Shown here in pieces: positions 9,093 through 18,105 of a stretch of 64,000 nucleotides of DNA. Numbering within the stretch: position 1 is the first letter of the stretch; every line of letters starts with the position of its first letter. The notes under the pieces are model-generated. The model saw only the letters and a list, made by a program, of their open reading frames with translations. It had not been told where the DNA came from and did no database searches. The position numbers and the translations under genes were made by a program. The DNA is from Aridibacter sp965216195. GTDB lineage: Bacteria > Acidobacteriota > Blastocatellia > Pyrinomonadales > Pyrinomonadaceae. Where the stretch lies: positions 3,596,001 through 3,660,000 of the forward strand of contig OZ244151.1 of assembly GCA_965216195.1 (NCBI GenBank), in the 5' to 3' direction.

Positions 9093-10316
9093 TTATTTTT
9101 GCACGAGCGAATACTCAATCCTTCGATTTTGGAACCTCCCACCTTCGGTATCGTTTGTGGCTTTCGGGCTTGACTCTCCAAAACCCTTGGTCGAGAGCAT
9201 TTCATCTTTCACTCCCTTTTCAACAAAAAACTTCTTCACTGAATTCGCTCTCCTTTCCGAAAGCGCCCGGTTATCTTCGTTGCTTCCATCGCTATCCGTA
9301 TGGCCGCCAATTTGAATTACGACTCCATCCGGAACTCGTACCAAATAAGTAGCAGCTCTTTCAAGAAATTCTTGACGCGCAGGAGGGATCGCATGCCGAC
9401 CGCTATCAAAGTTTATATAGTATAAGTTGAGAGCCCGAAGCAAATCATCCAGGTTTGGCGGCGAATCAAGGTTATTGAGTATTTTATTGGCACAGTCTTC
9501 GCGTTCGATCACGTTAGTAAGATCAATCTTTTCGCACTCCGCATCGGATTTTTTCTGAATAGCTGTAACTAGTTTTGTTTCGCCGGCTTTGCCTTCGACT
9601 ATATGTACCGAGTCCTCAAACCCTTTTTTTCTGACAATAATTTTTCGCGTGCCCGGATTGAGACCGACGAGATCAATCGTATCTTCAGGTTGCGGCAAAC
9701 CCCAAGGGACGTTATCGACGAGCGTCCGGCTGTAAGGTTGAGATTTTTGGATCTGCACTTTAAAACTGTCATCTCCGGTGAAGAAAATCCAAGCCCCCAA
9801 AAGGACAAGTGCCGAAAACGAAAACATGAACATTAATCCCGCTGACACCCAAAACCACGTTGGTATTCCTCCGGCTTTCTTCTTTCTTTCTTCCTCTTCG
9901 TTTGCTTTCTCCGTCGGAGTCAGAGGAATATTTGCATATTTTTCGCGCTCAGCTTCCGGTAACTTAAAGTAGGGAACGGTTTTGGGGTCTAAATCATCTT
10001 CTTCAGCTTCATCCCGTTGAAAATCTTCGTTGTGTCTAAAGTCGGTTTGTGTCAGCCCCCAATCGGGTTCCAGTGGTTTTTCCTTATCGGGATGGAGTTC
10101 TTTTCCAAAATCTTCTCCAGATTCGCGGTTTCGGGAAGAAACGTTGTAATTGATCACGGTTTTTCCCCAATCATCTGCGGGCGCTTCAGATGGATTGCCG
10201 TATTGGGTTTTACCCCATTCATCGCTGTCGTCAAAATCTTCCGAACGAATGTTTGGAGTTGTTTTGGAAAAATCGTCAGGTGGTATTTTGGGGTTCTTTT
10301 TTTTTGAATCGCTCAC
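9093..10316 (-). CDS. OmpA-family protein with single membrane anchor
   Basis: A 407-residue protein if started at the GTG at 10316 (MSDSKKKNPKIPPDD), which has GGGAG about 10 bases upstream; a TTG at 10388 would add 24 poorly justified residues. The N-terminal ~145 residues are acidic and disordered. One transmembrane helix follows (about 152-178, WFWVSAGLMFMFSFSALVLLG), then a PEGA-like segment (GTRKIIVRKKGFEDSVHIVEG), and a C-terminal OmpA-type peptidoglycan-binding domain with GGHTDSDGSNEDNRALSERRA. The topology suggests an inner-membrane protein reaching the cell wall, like MotB or other peptidoglycan-anchored proteins. No neighbour reveals its role. Confidence 0.8.
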   Translation of the reverse strand: MSDSKKKNPKIPPDDFSKTTPNIRSEDFDDSDEWGKTQYGNPSEAPADDWGKTVINYNVSSRNRESGEDFGKELHPDKEKPLEPDWGLTQTDFRHNEDFQRDEAEEDDLDPKTVPYFKLPEAEREKYANIPLTPTEKANEEEERKKKAGGIPTWFWVSAGLMFMFSFSALVLLGAWIFFTGDDSFKVQIQKSQPYSRTLVDNVPWGLPQPEDTIDLVGLNPGTRKIIVRKKGFEDSVHIVEGKAGETKLVTAIQKKSDAECEKIDLTNVIEREDCANKILNNLDSPPNLDDLLRALNLYYINFDSGRHAIPPARQEFLERAATYLVRVPDGVVIQIGGHTDSDGSNEDNRALSERRANSVKKFFVEKGVKDEMLSTKGFGESSPKATNDTEGGRFQNRRIEYSLVQK

Positions 10317-10433
10317 TATAAAAGTCGCTCCCGATAGCCGCTCATCTTTCAAAGAGTAGGTGCGGCAAAGGATCTCAGAGTTAGTCAACTCATCCTACAA
10401 CCCCAATAGAATAGCATATTCGAAAGCAGTCTT

Positions 10434-11345
10434 TTACTTGATATTTGGCGGTTGGGCAGCCTTTGTGCGAATCGCTATTCCCTCGTCAGCGATTATAAAC
10501 AGACGCCTGGCATCGTAAGAGGAGGTATTGGTCGGGAAGTAAGAAAGCAGATAACGATTTTTACGAAGTTCGTCGCAAATATACTTTGCGGCTTCTTTCG
10601 CTTTATCCAGTGGAAACGCTCTACCGCCGGTTTCTTCAGTAATTCGTTGGATAACCTTTCCGGCTTTTGGAGAATAGCGACGATAAGCTCCGCCGGTTCG
10701 GTCTTTTATCTGGAGCGCGTAAACCGTAATATTTTGATTTTGAAGTTCACCTAACATCCCATCAAACGGGGTTTGGCTGCCGCGGTCGAGTCCGTCTCCA
10801 ATTACAACTATTGCAGTTTTTCTCGTACCGGGCATAAGCGGAACCAAAACTTCTCCTGCCGCCGCGTTGACAGCGTCAAAAAGATGCGGATTGCCCTGTT
10901 TCCGAAAGGTCTTGAGTGATTCCTCCATTTTTTTCGCGTCGTCCGTCCATTCCTGAATGATCTCGGGTTTTTCGTCATACGCGATTACAAAAAGCTGGTC
11001 TCCTTCATATATTTCATAGACGAATTCCATCGCAGCTTTTTTTAGAGTCTCGAGATCAGCCCTAAGGGTTTGCGAATTATCGACGAGAATTACTATCCGT
11101 GAGGGCGATGGGTCGTAACTGAAATTCTTAATTTTTTGTTCGACGGCGTTTTCATAAAGATAAAGGTTTTCAAGACGAATCGGGACTTTCGAGTCATCTG
11201 TGCGGTGGGCGGTCACGGTAAGGATCGTGCCGTCTAGGTTTTCGGTCTTCCGCGCACTGTGTCCCGATTGAGCGGAAACCACTCCAGCACATGCGATTAG
11301 CGAGACAAGAAAACCAAGAATTCTTTTTGCGGAAACTTTCATCAA
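10434..11345 (-). CDS. VWFA-related domain protein, secreted
   Basis: A 303-residue protein with a signal peptide (about 1-25, ILGFLVSLIACAGVVSAQ) and a von Willebrand A-type fold. IVILVDNSQT near residues 84-93 is a DxSxT-type MIDAS (Asp, Ser, Thr present), and VIGDGLDRGS is a second loop. It resembles the N-terminal half of the larger protein at 4924-7092 and the acidobacterial VWFA-related family. The start lies two bases after the stop of the upstream zinc-ribbon gene, so the two are probably cotranscribed. Ligand and function unknown. Confidence 0.82.
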   Translation of the reverse strand: MMKVSAKRILGFLVSLIACAGVVSAQSGHSARKTENLDGTILTVTAHRTDDSKVPIRLENLYLYENAVEQKIKNFSYDPSPSRIVILVDNSQTLRADLETLKKAAMEFVYEIYEGDQLFVIAYDEKPEIIQEWTDDAKKMEESLKTFRKQGNPHLFDAVNAAAGEVLVPLMPGTRKTAIVVIGDGLDRGSQTPFDGMLGELQNQNITVYALQIKDRTGGAYRRYSPKAGKVIQRITEETGGRAFPLDKAKEAAKYICDELRKNRYLLSYFPTNTSSYDARRLFIIADEGIAIRTKAAQPPNIK

Positions 11346-11347
11346 AA

Positions 11348-11659
11348 CTATGTCTTTTTCGGAGCTTTTTCCTTTTTGTCTGAAACTGCAGCTTTATCCT
11401 TTGATGCGGGTTTCGACTTTTCGGTTGATTCCGAAGATGACTTTTCTGAAGAATCTTTTCCTTCAGATTTACTGCCATTTTTCTTGGCGTAGTCTGTTAC
11501 ATACCAGCCCTCACCCTTAAACTGAAAACCAGAAAGTGACCATTGCTTTTGCAATTTACCACCGCAATTTTCACATTCCCGTATAGGTTCATCGGAGGTC
11601 TTCTGAATTTTCTCAAAGTGTCCGTCGCATGAAAGACACTTGTATTCGTAAATCGGCAT
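11348..11659 (-). CDS. FmdB-family zinc-ribbon protein
   Basis: A 103-residue protein starting MPIYEYKCLSCDGHFE, the usual opening of FmdB/CxxC_CxxC_SSSS regulatory proteins. Two CxxC pairs (CLSC and CENC) should bind one zinc ion. The rest (about 60-103) is a Ser/Lys-rich, low-complexity tail. Family members are often called putative regulatory proteins; the role is not established. It is the first gene of a minus-strand pair with the VWA protein. Confidence 0.85.
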   Translation of the reverse strand: MPIYEYKCLSCDGHFEKIQKTSDEPIRECENCGGKLQKQWSLSGFQFKGEGWYVTDYAKKNGSKSEGKDSSEKSSSESTEKSKPASKDKAAVSDKKEKAPKKT

Positions 11660-11716
11660 AGACGTAATAAACTACTAAAGCTTTGTAAAAATTATAAAAA
11701 AAGCGGAGTTGTGGTT

Positions 11717-12733
11717 TCAAGTCGTATTTCCTTCAGCTGCAACATTTTCTCGAGGTGCTTCTTGGTCGGCAAGAAACCGTTCGGCATCGATTGCCGCCAT
11801 ACAACCCGTTCCGGCGGCAGTTATTGCCTGCCGATAATAACTGTCCTGAGCATCGCCGCTTGCAAAAACGCCGGGAATGTTTGTTTCCATCGAACTTCCC
11901 TTTGTTTTTATATAGCCTACGTCGTCCATTTCGAGCCAATCATTAAAAAGCTCTGTATTCGGTTTGTGTCCAATGGCGATAAAGACTCCTTCGGTCGGAT
12001 ACTCCGTTTCTTCGTTGGTCTCATTATTGAAAAGCTTAACGCCGGTAACCCCGGATTCTTGGTTTCCAAGTATTTCCTTTACTTCAGTGTTCCAAAGCAC
12101 ATTTATCTTTTCGTTTGAAAGCGTGCGATCCTGCATGATTTTTGATGCGCGAAACTCGTCACGCCGATGAACCAGGTCGACTTTTGAGGCAAAGCGCGTT
12201 AAAAACTGAGCTTCTTCCATGGCGGTATCTCCTCCGCCAACAACAATTACGGGTTTTTCGCGAAAGAAAAAACCGTCGCAGGTTGCGCATGCTGAAACGC
12301 CGTTTCCGCCCAAACCATTCGGAACGGGCTCCTCGCCCGGGATTCCAAGCCACTTTGCCGAAGCGCCGGTAGAAATTATAAGAGTGTCCGCTTTGATCAG
12401 GTGAGTGATTTCTTCGCTATCTTCGCTGGATTTTCCATAGAGCGTGAATGGTCTTTCGCTCAAATCGATACGGTCAATCCATGTTTGCAAAATCTCCGTT
12501 CCAAAACGCTCTGCCTGCGCTCTGAATTCCTCCATCAAAGCTGGACCCATTATTCCTTCAGAAAACCCGGGATAATTTTCCACGTCGGTCGTAATCGTTA
12601 GCTGCCCTCCCGGTTGGGGTCCATCAATAACTAATGGTTCTAGCTGTGCTCGCGCAGCGTAAATTGCGGCGGTTAACCCAGCCGGCCCCGAACCTAATAT
12701 GACTACCTTGCGTCTAACTTCCTCTTGCGCCAT
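11717..12733 (-). CDS. trxB: Thioredoxin reductase (NADPH)
   Basis: A 338-residue flavoprotein. The ATG at 12733 (MAQEEVRRKVVILGSGPAG) is preferred over a TTG four codons earlier. The FAD-binding GSGPAGLTAAIYAARA (about 15-30), redox-active CATCDG (about 147-152), NADPH-binding GGGDTAMEEA (about 168-177) and C-terminal GVFASGDAQD FAD motif are all present. It transfers electrons from NADPH to thioredoxin in the cytoplasm. Length fits low-molecular-weight bacterial TrxB with a short extra tail. No thioredoxin gene adjoins. Confidence 0.95.
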   Translation of the reverse strand: MAQEEVRRKVVILGSGPAGLTAAIYAARAQLEPLVIDGPQPGGQLTITTDVENYPGFSEGIMGPALMEEFRAQAERFGTEILQTWIDRIDLSERPFTLYGKSSEDSEEITHLIKADTLIISTGASAKWLGIPGEEPVPNGLGGNGVSACATCDGFFFREKPVIVVGGGDTAMEEAQFLTRFASKVDLVHRRDEFRASKIMQDRTLSNEKINVLWNTEVKEILGNQESGVTGVKLFNNETNEETEYPTEGVFIAIGHKPNTELFNDWLEMDDVGYIKTKGSSMETNIPGVFASGDAQDSYYRQAITAAGTGCMAAIDAERFLADQEAPRENVAAEGNTT

Positions 12734-12958
12734 AATAACTTGCAACTCCCGAGTATTTTCGAATTTTGTACACTACCCCCAAACGTCGAAGCAGTCTGAT
12801 TTCGGTTTAAGTATAGCTGGGTAAACACACCGAAGTCGAACTGCGGGAAACTCCCTTTACAATCCAAAAATTTGACGGTTTATTCCGCTCATATTCTTTC
12901 TTTTGGATTTTTCATGCTAAACTTGTAAACTTTATAAGTACTGTCGATACAAGTCATT
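12734..12958. other. Intergenic region without recognised features
   Basis: A 225-base gap between the divergent trxB and PilZ genes. It presumably holds promoters in both directions, but no convincing -35/-10 pair, hairpin or small gene was seen. Confidence 0.4.
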
Positions 12959-13342
12959 ATGATGACAAAAATTCAGCCTCAATTTGAAGAAAAACGCTTC
13001 GCTCTCAGAATGGCTTTGCGGCTTCCGGTCGTGGTTTCCGGCCGAGCCGAGGACGGATCCGCTTGGAGCGAGCCTACGGAGACGGATAACATTTCTACGA
13101 CAGGGGCTTTGTTTCATTTAAACCAGGAGGTTGCATCTGACGAAAGCCTCTATATACGATCTCACAGACCAGATGGCGTGCCGGTTGAGGTGCAAGCGCG
13201 AGTCGTTCGCTCGGCGCCGGCCGTGAGCGGAACTTCGAGAATTGGCGTTGAGATCACAGAACCAAAAGAAGATTGGCTCAGATTTTTTGTTTCCTGGGTT
13301 GCGGATGACCAACCTGAAGATGAGGACGAAGACGACGAGTAA
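12959..13342 (+). CDS. PilZ-domain protein
   Basis: A 127-residue protein with a PilZ-like beta-barrel: R-rich start (EEKRFALRMALRLPVVV) and a DNISTTGALFHL motif near 42-53 matching the D/NxSxxG consensus that contacts cyclic di-GMP. The preceding RxxxR element is degenerate (KRFALR), so ligand binding is uncertain. The C-terminus is highly acidic (DDQPEDEDEDDE). PilZ proteins act as c-di-GMP receptors for motility, secretion or polysaccharide synthesis. The start uses the first of two adjacent ATG codons; no clear ribosome site. Confidence 0.75.
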   Translation: MMTKIQPQFEEKRFALRMALRLPVVVSGRAEDGSAWSEPTETDNISTTGALFHLNQEVASDESLYIRSHRPDGVPVEVQARVVRSAPAVSGTSRIGVEITEPKEDWLRFFVSWVADDQPEDEDEDDE

Positions 13343-13416
13343 CGGGTGCGAGAAAGAGCAAAATTTAGAGACTGAATTTGCGCAGATGATGCGCATTTTC
13401 TATTTGAAGAGCAAGT

Positions 13417-14199
13417 ATGAGTAAGTACGAAACAATTTCGATTGAAAAACTTGGAGCGGTTGCAGTATTAAGTATCAACCGACCGGACAAATTAAACGCA
13501 CTAAATTCAAAAGTTCACGTTGAAGGTGTCGGGGCACTTGATAGTCTAAAAGACGATGAAGATATTCGCGTGGTTGTAATTACCGGCGCTGGCGAAAAGT
13601 CCTTCATTGCCGGTGCTGATATCAGTGAATTCAAAGGACAAACGCCTGTTTCGGAAAAGCGCGTGTTTCAGAATCGTACCTTATTTAACTCAATCGACAC
13701 TTTTCCGAAGCCCGTGATCGCAATGATCAATGGCTTTTGTCTTGGCGGCGGTTGTGAAGTTGCGCTGGCGTGCGACATCAGAACCGCCAGCGAAAATGCG
13801 AAACTCGGTCAGCCTGAGATTAATCTCGGAATAATTCCCGGCGGCGGTGGAACGCAGCGTTTGACTCATCTTATCGGAGAAGGAAAATCAATGGAGCTGA
13901 TCCTTACCGGCGATATGATCGACGCTAAAACGGCTCACGAATTTGGCTTGATCAATCATGTTTACGCCGCTGATGAACTTGAATCCGAGACAATGAAACT
14001 CGCCGACACAATCGCAACTAAGAGTCCGGTCGCACTGCAGATGGCGAAGGAAGCCGTTAAGACCGCCTCGCGCACAAATCTTGATGAAGGGCTTAGAAGG
14101 GAAATAGACCTCTTTGCGATTTGTTTCTCTAGCGAAGACAAAGAGGAAGGTGTTAGCGCTTTTCTGGAGAAACGAAAGCCGAATTTTAAGGGGAAGTAA
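13417..14199 (+). CDS. Enoyl-CoA hydratase/isomerase family protein
   Basis: A 260-residue crotonase-fold protein. The oxyanion-hole segments GAGEKSFIAGADISEF (about 58-73) and GFCLGGGCEVALACDIR (about 107-123), and the catalytic glutamates in QPEINLGIIPGGGGTQRL (about 136-153), match bacterial short-chain enoyl-CoA hydratases (3-hydroxybutyryl-CoA dehydratase type). It hydrates trans-2-enoyl-CoA in beta-oxidation or butanoate metabolism; exact substrate not determinable. A GAAGAG ribosome site precedes the ATG. It does not form an operon with another beta-oxidation gene here. Confidence 0.9.
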   Translation: MSKYETISIEKLGAVAVLSINRPDKLNALNSKVHVEGVGALDSLKDDEDIRVVVITGAGEKSFIAGADISEFKGQTPVSEKRVFQNRTLFNSIDTFPKPVIAMINGFCLGGGCEVALACDIRTASENAKLGQPEINLGIIPGGGGTQRLTHLIGEGKSMELILTGDMIDAKTAHEFGLINHVYAADELESETMKLADTIATKSPVALQMAKEAVKTASRTNLDEGLRREIDLFAICFSSEDKEEGVSAFLEKRKPNFKGK

Positions 14200-14215
14200 A
14201 AGCCGTAAAGGAGAT

Positions 14216-14367
14216 TAGCCACAGAGGGCACAGAGGGCACAGAGTTCACTGAGAAATGAGAAGGTTTCTGGCAGGGGATTTTACAAGATTTACAGGAATG
14301 GTTTCTAACTCAACGCTAAATGTGGAAACTTTCTTTCGCTCCGTGACCTCTGTGCTCTCTGTGGCTA
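14216..14367. repeat. Interspersed inverted-repeat element, copy 1 (AGCCACAGAG type)
   Basis: The left arm at 14216-14244 (TAGCCACAGAGGGCACAGAG, with the GGCACAGA unit repeated) is matched by an inverted right arm at 14339-14367 (ending CTCTCTGTGGCTA). The interior contains GATTTTACAAGATTTACAGG. Related elements lie at 36010-36089 and 37063-37203. It fills the gap between two convergent genes. Non-coding. Confidence 0.75.
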
Positions 14368-14380
14368 GATCCCGTTCTAT

Positions 14381-15724
14381 TCACTCAGCAGGTAAAACCA
14401 ACCCGCGGCATTCGCCGAAACCAATTCTTCGAAAACCTTCTTTCTCGCAAAACCCCTTCATAATTATCTCGTCATAATCTTCAAGGAATTTGCGTGTCTC
14501 GCCGTTTGGTAATTCGACTGGCTCGCTTCCGCGTTTCGTGATCTCAAGCAAACAACCGCGCTCAGAATCTTCCTTGCCTGACATAGTCCCGGTCGCCATT
14601 AGATCGCCAACCTGTAGGTTACAACCATTTGAAGCGTGATGCGTGAGCATTTGTCCAATAGTCCAATATAGATCTTTCAAATTTGAACGGCTCAACAAAA
14701 ATGGTTCGTCGCCCTCTTCACGCATTTTCTTTGTCGTTAGATAAACGTCGAGATTGATATCAATACCGCCAAACTTTTCGTTGTTTTCATCAGCTAAATA
14801 CGGAAGGGGTTTTGGATCGCCTTCTTCTCGTTCGAAAGCGTTTGTGCGGAAAGGCGCTAGAGCCTCCATCGTTACAACAAAAGGTGAAATCGTCGTCGCA
14901 AAACTCTTACCAAGAAACGGCCCGAGCGGTTGGTATTCCCAACCCTGTATGTCGCGTGCAGACCAATCATTTACAAGACACAGCCCAAAAATATGATCTT
15001 CCGCATCCTTAAGGTCAATCGTTTCGCCGAGTTCGTTTCCTTTGCCAACAAAAAATCCCACCTCCATTTCATAATCCATCGCTTTTGAGGGAATGTAAAC
15101 CGGATCTTTTTCAGCATCGCTTCTGTTTTGACCTTTCGGACGTTTGATGTCTTGTCCCGAAGGGATTATCGACGAAGCGCGACCGTGATAACCAATCGGA
15201 ATCCACTTATAATTTGGCATCAAAGGATTGTCCGGACGGAAAAGTTTACCAACGTTAGTTGCGTGATAGATTGAGCAGTAGAAGTCGGTATAGTCTTTTG
15301 AATCAAAAGGAAGCCGAAATTCGCATTCGCTTATCGGAACCAAACATCTGCGAACTAAATTTTTTATTTCTTCAGTTGCTGTTTCAGATAACAAGTAGTG
15401 TGCTCGCCTACGAAATTCAGAAATTTCTTCCGACCTGGAATATTCACTAGCTTGGTCAGCGACCCAATTGAGTCTAGCTTCACCATCTGCGTGTAACGGA
15501 ATAGAGGATGAATCTTCCGTATCGAATAATCTGGTTTGCCATCCAAGACTTAGGTCAAAAATTTGGTCTCCAATAATCGCTCCGTTTCTAACCCATTCAT
15601 CAGTATTCTTTCTTCTAAAGCTACAAAAGGGCAAATTCTGAATCGGAAAATCTGTGTTTGGATCATTGGCTGATTCTACCCAGCTTTTTAAATTTTGGTC
15701 GTGCGTCTCATTTACATTTATCAT
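14381..15724 (-). CDS. fahA: Fumarylacetoacetase
   Basis: A 447-residue enzyme that splits fumarylacetoacetate into fumarate and acetoacetate, the last step of tyrosine degradation. The hallmark segments are FYCSIYHATNVGKLFRP, the metal-binding DYEMEVGFFVGKGNELG, and NDWSARDIQGWEYQPLGPFLGKSF, plus the C-terminal SGKEDSERGCLLEI. Length matches class-1 FAH proteins (about 420-450). It is the last gene of the minus-strand catabolic block after hpd, hmgA and an unknown gene. Start is an ATG at 15724 in an AT-rich context. Confidence 0.95.
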   Translation of the reverse strand: MINVNETHDQNLKSWVESANDPNTDFPIQNLPFCSFRRKNTDEWVRNGAIIGDQIFDLSLGWQTRLFDTEDSSSIPLHADGEARLNWVADQASEYSRSEEISEFRRRAHYLLSETATEEIKNLVRRCLVPISECEFRLPFDSKDYTDFYCSIYHATNVGKLFRPDNPLMPNYKWIPIGYHGRASSIIPSGQDIKRPKGQNRSDAEKDPVYIPSKAMDYEMEVGFFVGKGNELGETIDLKDAEDHIFGLCLVNDWSARDIQGWEYQPLGPFLGKSFATTISPFVVTMEALAPFRTNAFEREEGDPKPLPYLADENNEKFGGIDINLDVYLTTKKMREEGDEPFLLSRSNLKDLYWTIGQMLTHHASNGCNLQVGDLMATGTMSGKEDSERGCLLEITKRGSEPVELPNGETRKFLEDYDEIIMKGFCEKEGFRRIGFGECRGLVLPAE

Positions 15725-15797
15725 TTATCAATTACCATTCATCAAAAATCACCCAGCACTAACCATCCGATAAATGATCAATGTTGAATGATAAATG

Positions 15798-16706
15798 TTA
15801 TAAAAGTCCTATTTTCTGTAAATCTTCTATCGGTTCATCAAAAGAGCACGATCCAAAGGAAACGATTCCGTTTTCACGCATATGGATCAACTGCGACGTC
15901 GAGAGTGAAAAATCCTGATGCCAGGCAACGCCCGTATCCTCAAAGTCGAAGCTTTCGCTAAATTCGTCTTCCATTATTTCTTCGAGAACCTCCTCTTTAA
16001 AACCCACGCGCGCAAAGCCGGTCGTTAAAAAAACGTTTAGAAAGCCGTGCATTGTTCCCTTCGGGGAATTTGGTTCGTACGTTAAAGGTTTAAAACACCT
16101 AATCGGATGATGGAGCCCTGCAGTCGCTTTAAAAGGCACGTTTGCTGCTAAACAGGTTCGCAAAAAACGAATGACGCTTTTTGCCTTTGGAAACATATCG
16201 GTAGTAATTCCACCCGTTCTAATCTTCGCCCGCTGCTTATTAATCGCAATGGTTGAAACCAGGTCAGGTAAATCTCCGTTAAGAGGGATCTCGAAATAAT
16301 TTGTGTAGTTATCCGGAACGGAATTTGATAGGGTTACGATTTCTTCCTGCGTATCCGCTTTTAATTCCAACGTGTCGCAAATGGCTCCAGGAGCGTTTGC
16401 TGCATTAAAGTCATCCAGGACGCGTATAGTTTCGTGAATGTTGTCGCCGGCGATTACACTCAAATGCCACGCACCTTTGCCGTCCCGCGAGAAAAAATCT
16501 TTTGCGTTTTCTACAAATTCTTCGAGCCTGCCGATTGGCAATATAAAACGCCCTAGCATCCAGTTGTAGTTGCTGTTTTTATACTTTGCGTAATTTATTA
16601 CCGCTTCAGGCATCGATAACGCCGCAGGCGGAAAAAGTCCCGCGTAGTCAATTACACCATCTAAAAGCACACGAATTGATTCGGTTGGGACGTTGTTGTT
16701 AGCCAT
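15798..16706 (-). CDS. Conserved protein of unknown function in the tyrosine-degradation operon
   Basis: A 302-residue soluble protein with no signal peptide or membrane segment. I do not recognise a characterised family. Visible features are an opening DYAGLFPPAALSMPEA, a KIRTGG segment (about 170-175) and a strongly conserved-looking stretch PFKATAGLHHPIRCF (about 205-219), suggestive of an alpha/beta barrel with catalytic Lys/His residues; this is inference. It lies between hmgA and fahA, exactly where maleylacetoacetate isomerase would be expected, and no glutathione-dependent isomerase is present. It may supply that step or another one specific to this pathway. Confidence 0.75.
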   Translation of the reverse strand: MANNNVPTESIRVLLDGVIDYAGLFPPAALSMPEAVINYAKYKNSNYNWMLGRFILPIGRLEEFVENAKDFFSRDGKGAWHLSVIAGDNIHETIRVLDDFNAANAPGAICDTLELKADTQEEIVTLSNSVPDNYTNYFEIPLNGDLPDLVSTIAINKQRAKIRTGGITTDMFPKAKSVIRFLRTCLAANVPFKATAGLHHPIRCFKPLTYEPNSPKGTMHGFLNVFLTTGFARVGFKEEVLEEIMEDEFSESFDFEDTGVAWHQDFSLSTSQLIHMRENGIVSFGSCSFDEPIEDLQKIGLL

Positions 16707-16763
16707 TCGAAATCTATTTTACGCTAAACTCCGAAATGTGTGTAATCGCGAGCGAGGCTTCGA

Positions 16764-18044
16764 TTAATCCGAGAATTTTTTCTCAAGTCCTTGCCAACAT
16801 TTGTAATAATCTTTCTGAAGTGCGGCAGTTTCCATCGCAAATTTCGTCGGGCGAATGATATAGCGCGACTCAAACATAAACGCCAAAGTGTCAGACAATT
16901 TCTGCGGGGACATGTCGTGATTTGTAGCCTTCTCGAAACCCTCTAGGTCAGGACCATGCGCCGTCCACTGGTTGTGAAGCGAGCCGCCGCCCTGCACAAA
17001 ACCTTCTTCCTTTGCGTCGTACTGACCGTAAACCAGTCCCATATACTCAGACATATAGTTTCTGTGATACCACGGCGGCCTGAAAGTGTCTTCCATTACG
17101 AGCCAGCGCTCCGGGAAGATCACGAAGTCGCAGTTTGCTACTCCCGCTTCCCCTGATGGAGATGTTAATACGGTAAAGATAGAAGGATCCGGATGGTCAA
17201 ACGAAATCGAGCCAATGGTGTTGAATTTTCGTAGATCGTAACGATAAGGAGCGTAGTTACCGTGCCATCCGACAACATCTAGCGGCGAATGCTTCGATTC
17301 GCAACTCCAAAAATTTCCACCAAATTTTGCAACGATTTCAAAATCGCCTTCTTCATCTTCATACCAGGCAACCGGCGTTTCAAAATCCCTTGGGTTTGCC
17401 AAACCATTTGCTCCAATCGGACCCAAATCTGGGATTCGAAAGAGCGCACCGTAGTTTTCACAAACGTAACCGCGAGCCTTCTCATCTCCAAGCGCGACTT
17501 TGAATTTTATTCCCCTGGGAATCACCGCGATTGAGCCCGGACCGATCTGAAGTGCACCAAGCTCGGTTAAGATTCCGAGTCTTCCCGTTTCCGGAACAAT
17601 CACCATTTCGCCGTCGGCGTTATAAAAATAACGTTCCATATCCTTATTAGCACGATAGATATGAATCGCAATACCCGCCTGCGAATAGGGATCGCCGTTT
17701 CCTGCTATAGACACGAAACCATCAATAAAATCAGTTTCTTCTTTCGGAAATTCGAGTGCATTCCAACGGAGTTGGTTTGGTGTTGTAGTAACCTCGTCAA
17801 AGCTGCTTTTCCAGTTTTCGTTTTCGATCTGCGCGAATGGTTCGTGCAGTACGGACGGGCGAATTCGATACACCCAACTGCGCCGATTAGACGCCCGCGG
17901 AGCGGTAAAGGCCGTTCCCGTCAGCTGCTCAGCATAGAGCCCGAGAGGCGGCGTTTGCGGGGAATTTTTCCCTACCGGGAGTGCTCCTTCGATTGCTTCG
18001 GTCGCAAATTCATTTCCGAAGCCTGTTTGATATTTTAAGTCCAT
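16764..18044 (-). CDS. hmgA: Homogentisate 1,2-dioxygenase
   Basis: A 426-residue iron dioxygenase opening the ring of homogentisate to maleylacetoacetate. It begins YQTGFGNEFATEAIEGALP, the family signature. The Fe(II) ligands are recognisable in WYHRNYMSEYMGLVYG (His and Glu) and WTAHGPDLEGFEKA (His), and the glycine-rich GGGSLHNQ loop is intact. Length is that of bacterial HmgA. It is the middle gene of the minus-strand tyrosine block, 61 bases after hpd. Confidence 0.97.
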   Translation of the reverse strand: MDLKYQTGFGNEFATEAIEGALPVGKNSPQTPPLGLYAEQLTGTAFTAPRASNRRSWVYRIRPSVLHEPFAQIENENWKSSFDEVTTTPNQLRWNALEFPKEETDFIDGFVSIAGNGDPYSQAGIAIHIYRANKDMERYFYNADGEMVIVPETGRLGILTELGALQIGPGSIAVIPRGIKFKVALGDEKARGYVCENYGALFRIPDLGPIGANGLANPRDFETPVAWYEDEEGDFEIVAKFGGNFWSCESKHSPLDVVGWHGNYAPYRYDLRKFNTIGSISFDHPDPSIFTVLTSPSGEAGVANCDFVIFPERWLVMEDTFRPPWYHRNYMSEYMGLVYGQYDAKEEGFVQGGGSLHNQWTAHGPDLEGFEKATNHDMSPQKLSDTLAFMFESRYIIRPTKFAMETAALQKDYYKCWQGLEKKFSD

Positions 18045-18105
18045 AGTGTTTCGTTAAAGTTTCGCCGCGAAATATCGTGGATCTTTACCTGCGACTCAAA
18101 AGTTC

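Noticed and set aside
14256..14477. Possible small gene in the fahA-enoyl-CoA hydratase gap
   Set aside because: The frame crosses repeat arms and the end of fahA; no ribosome site or homology.
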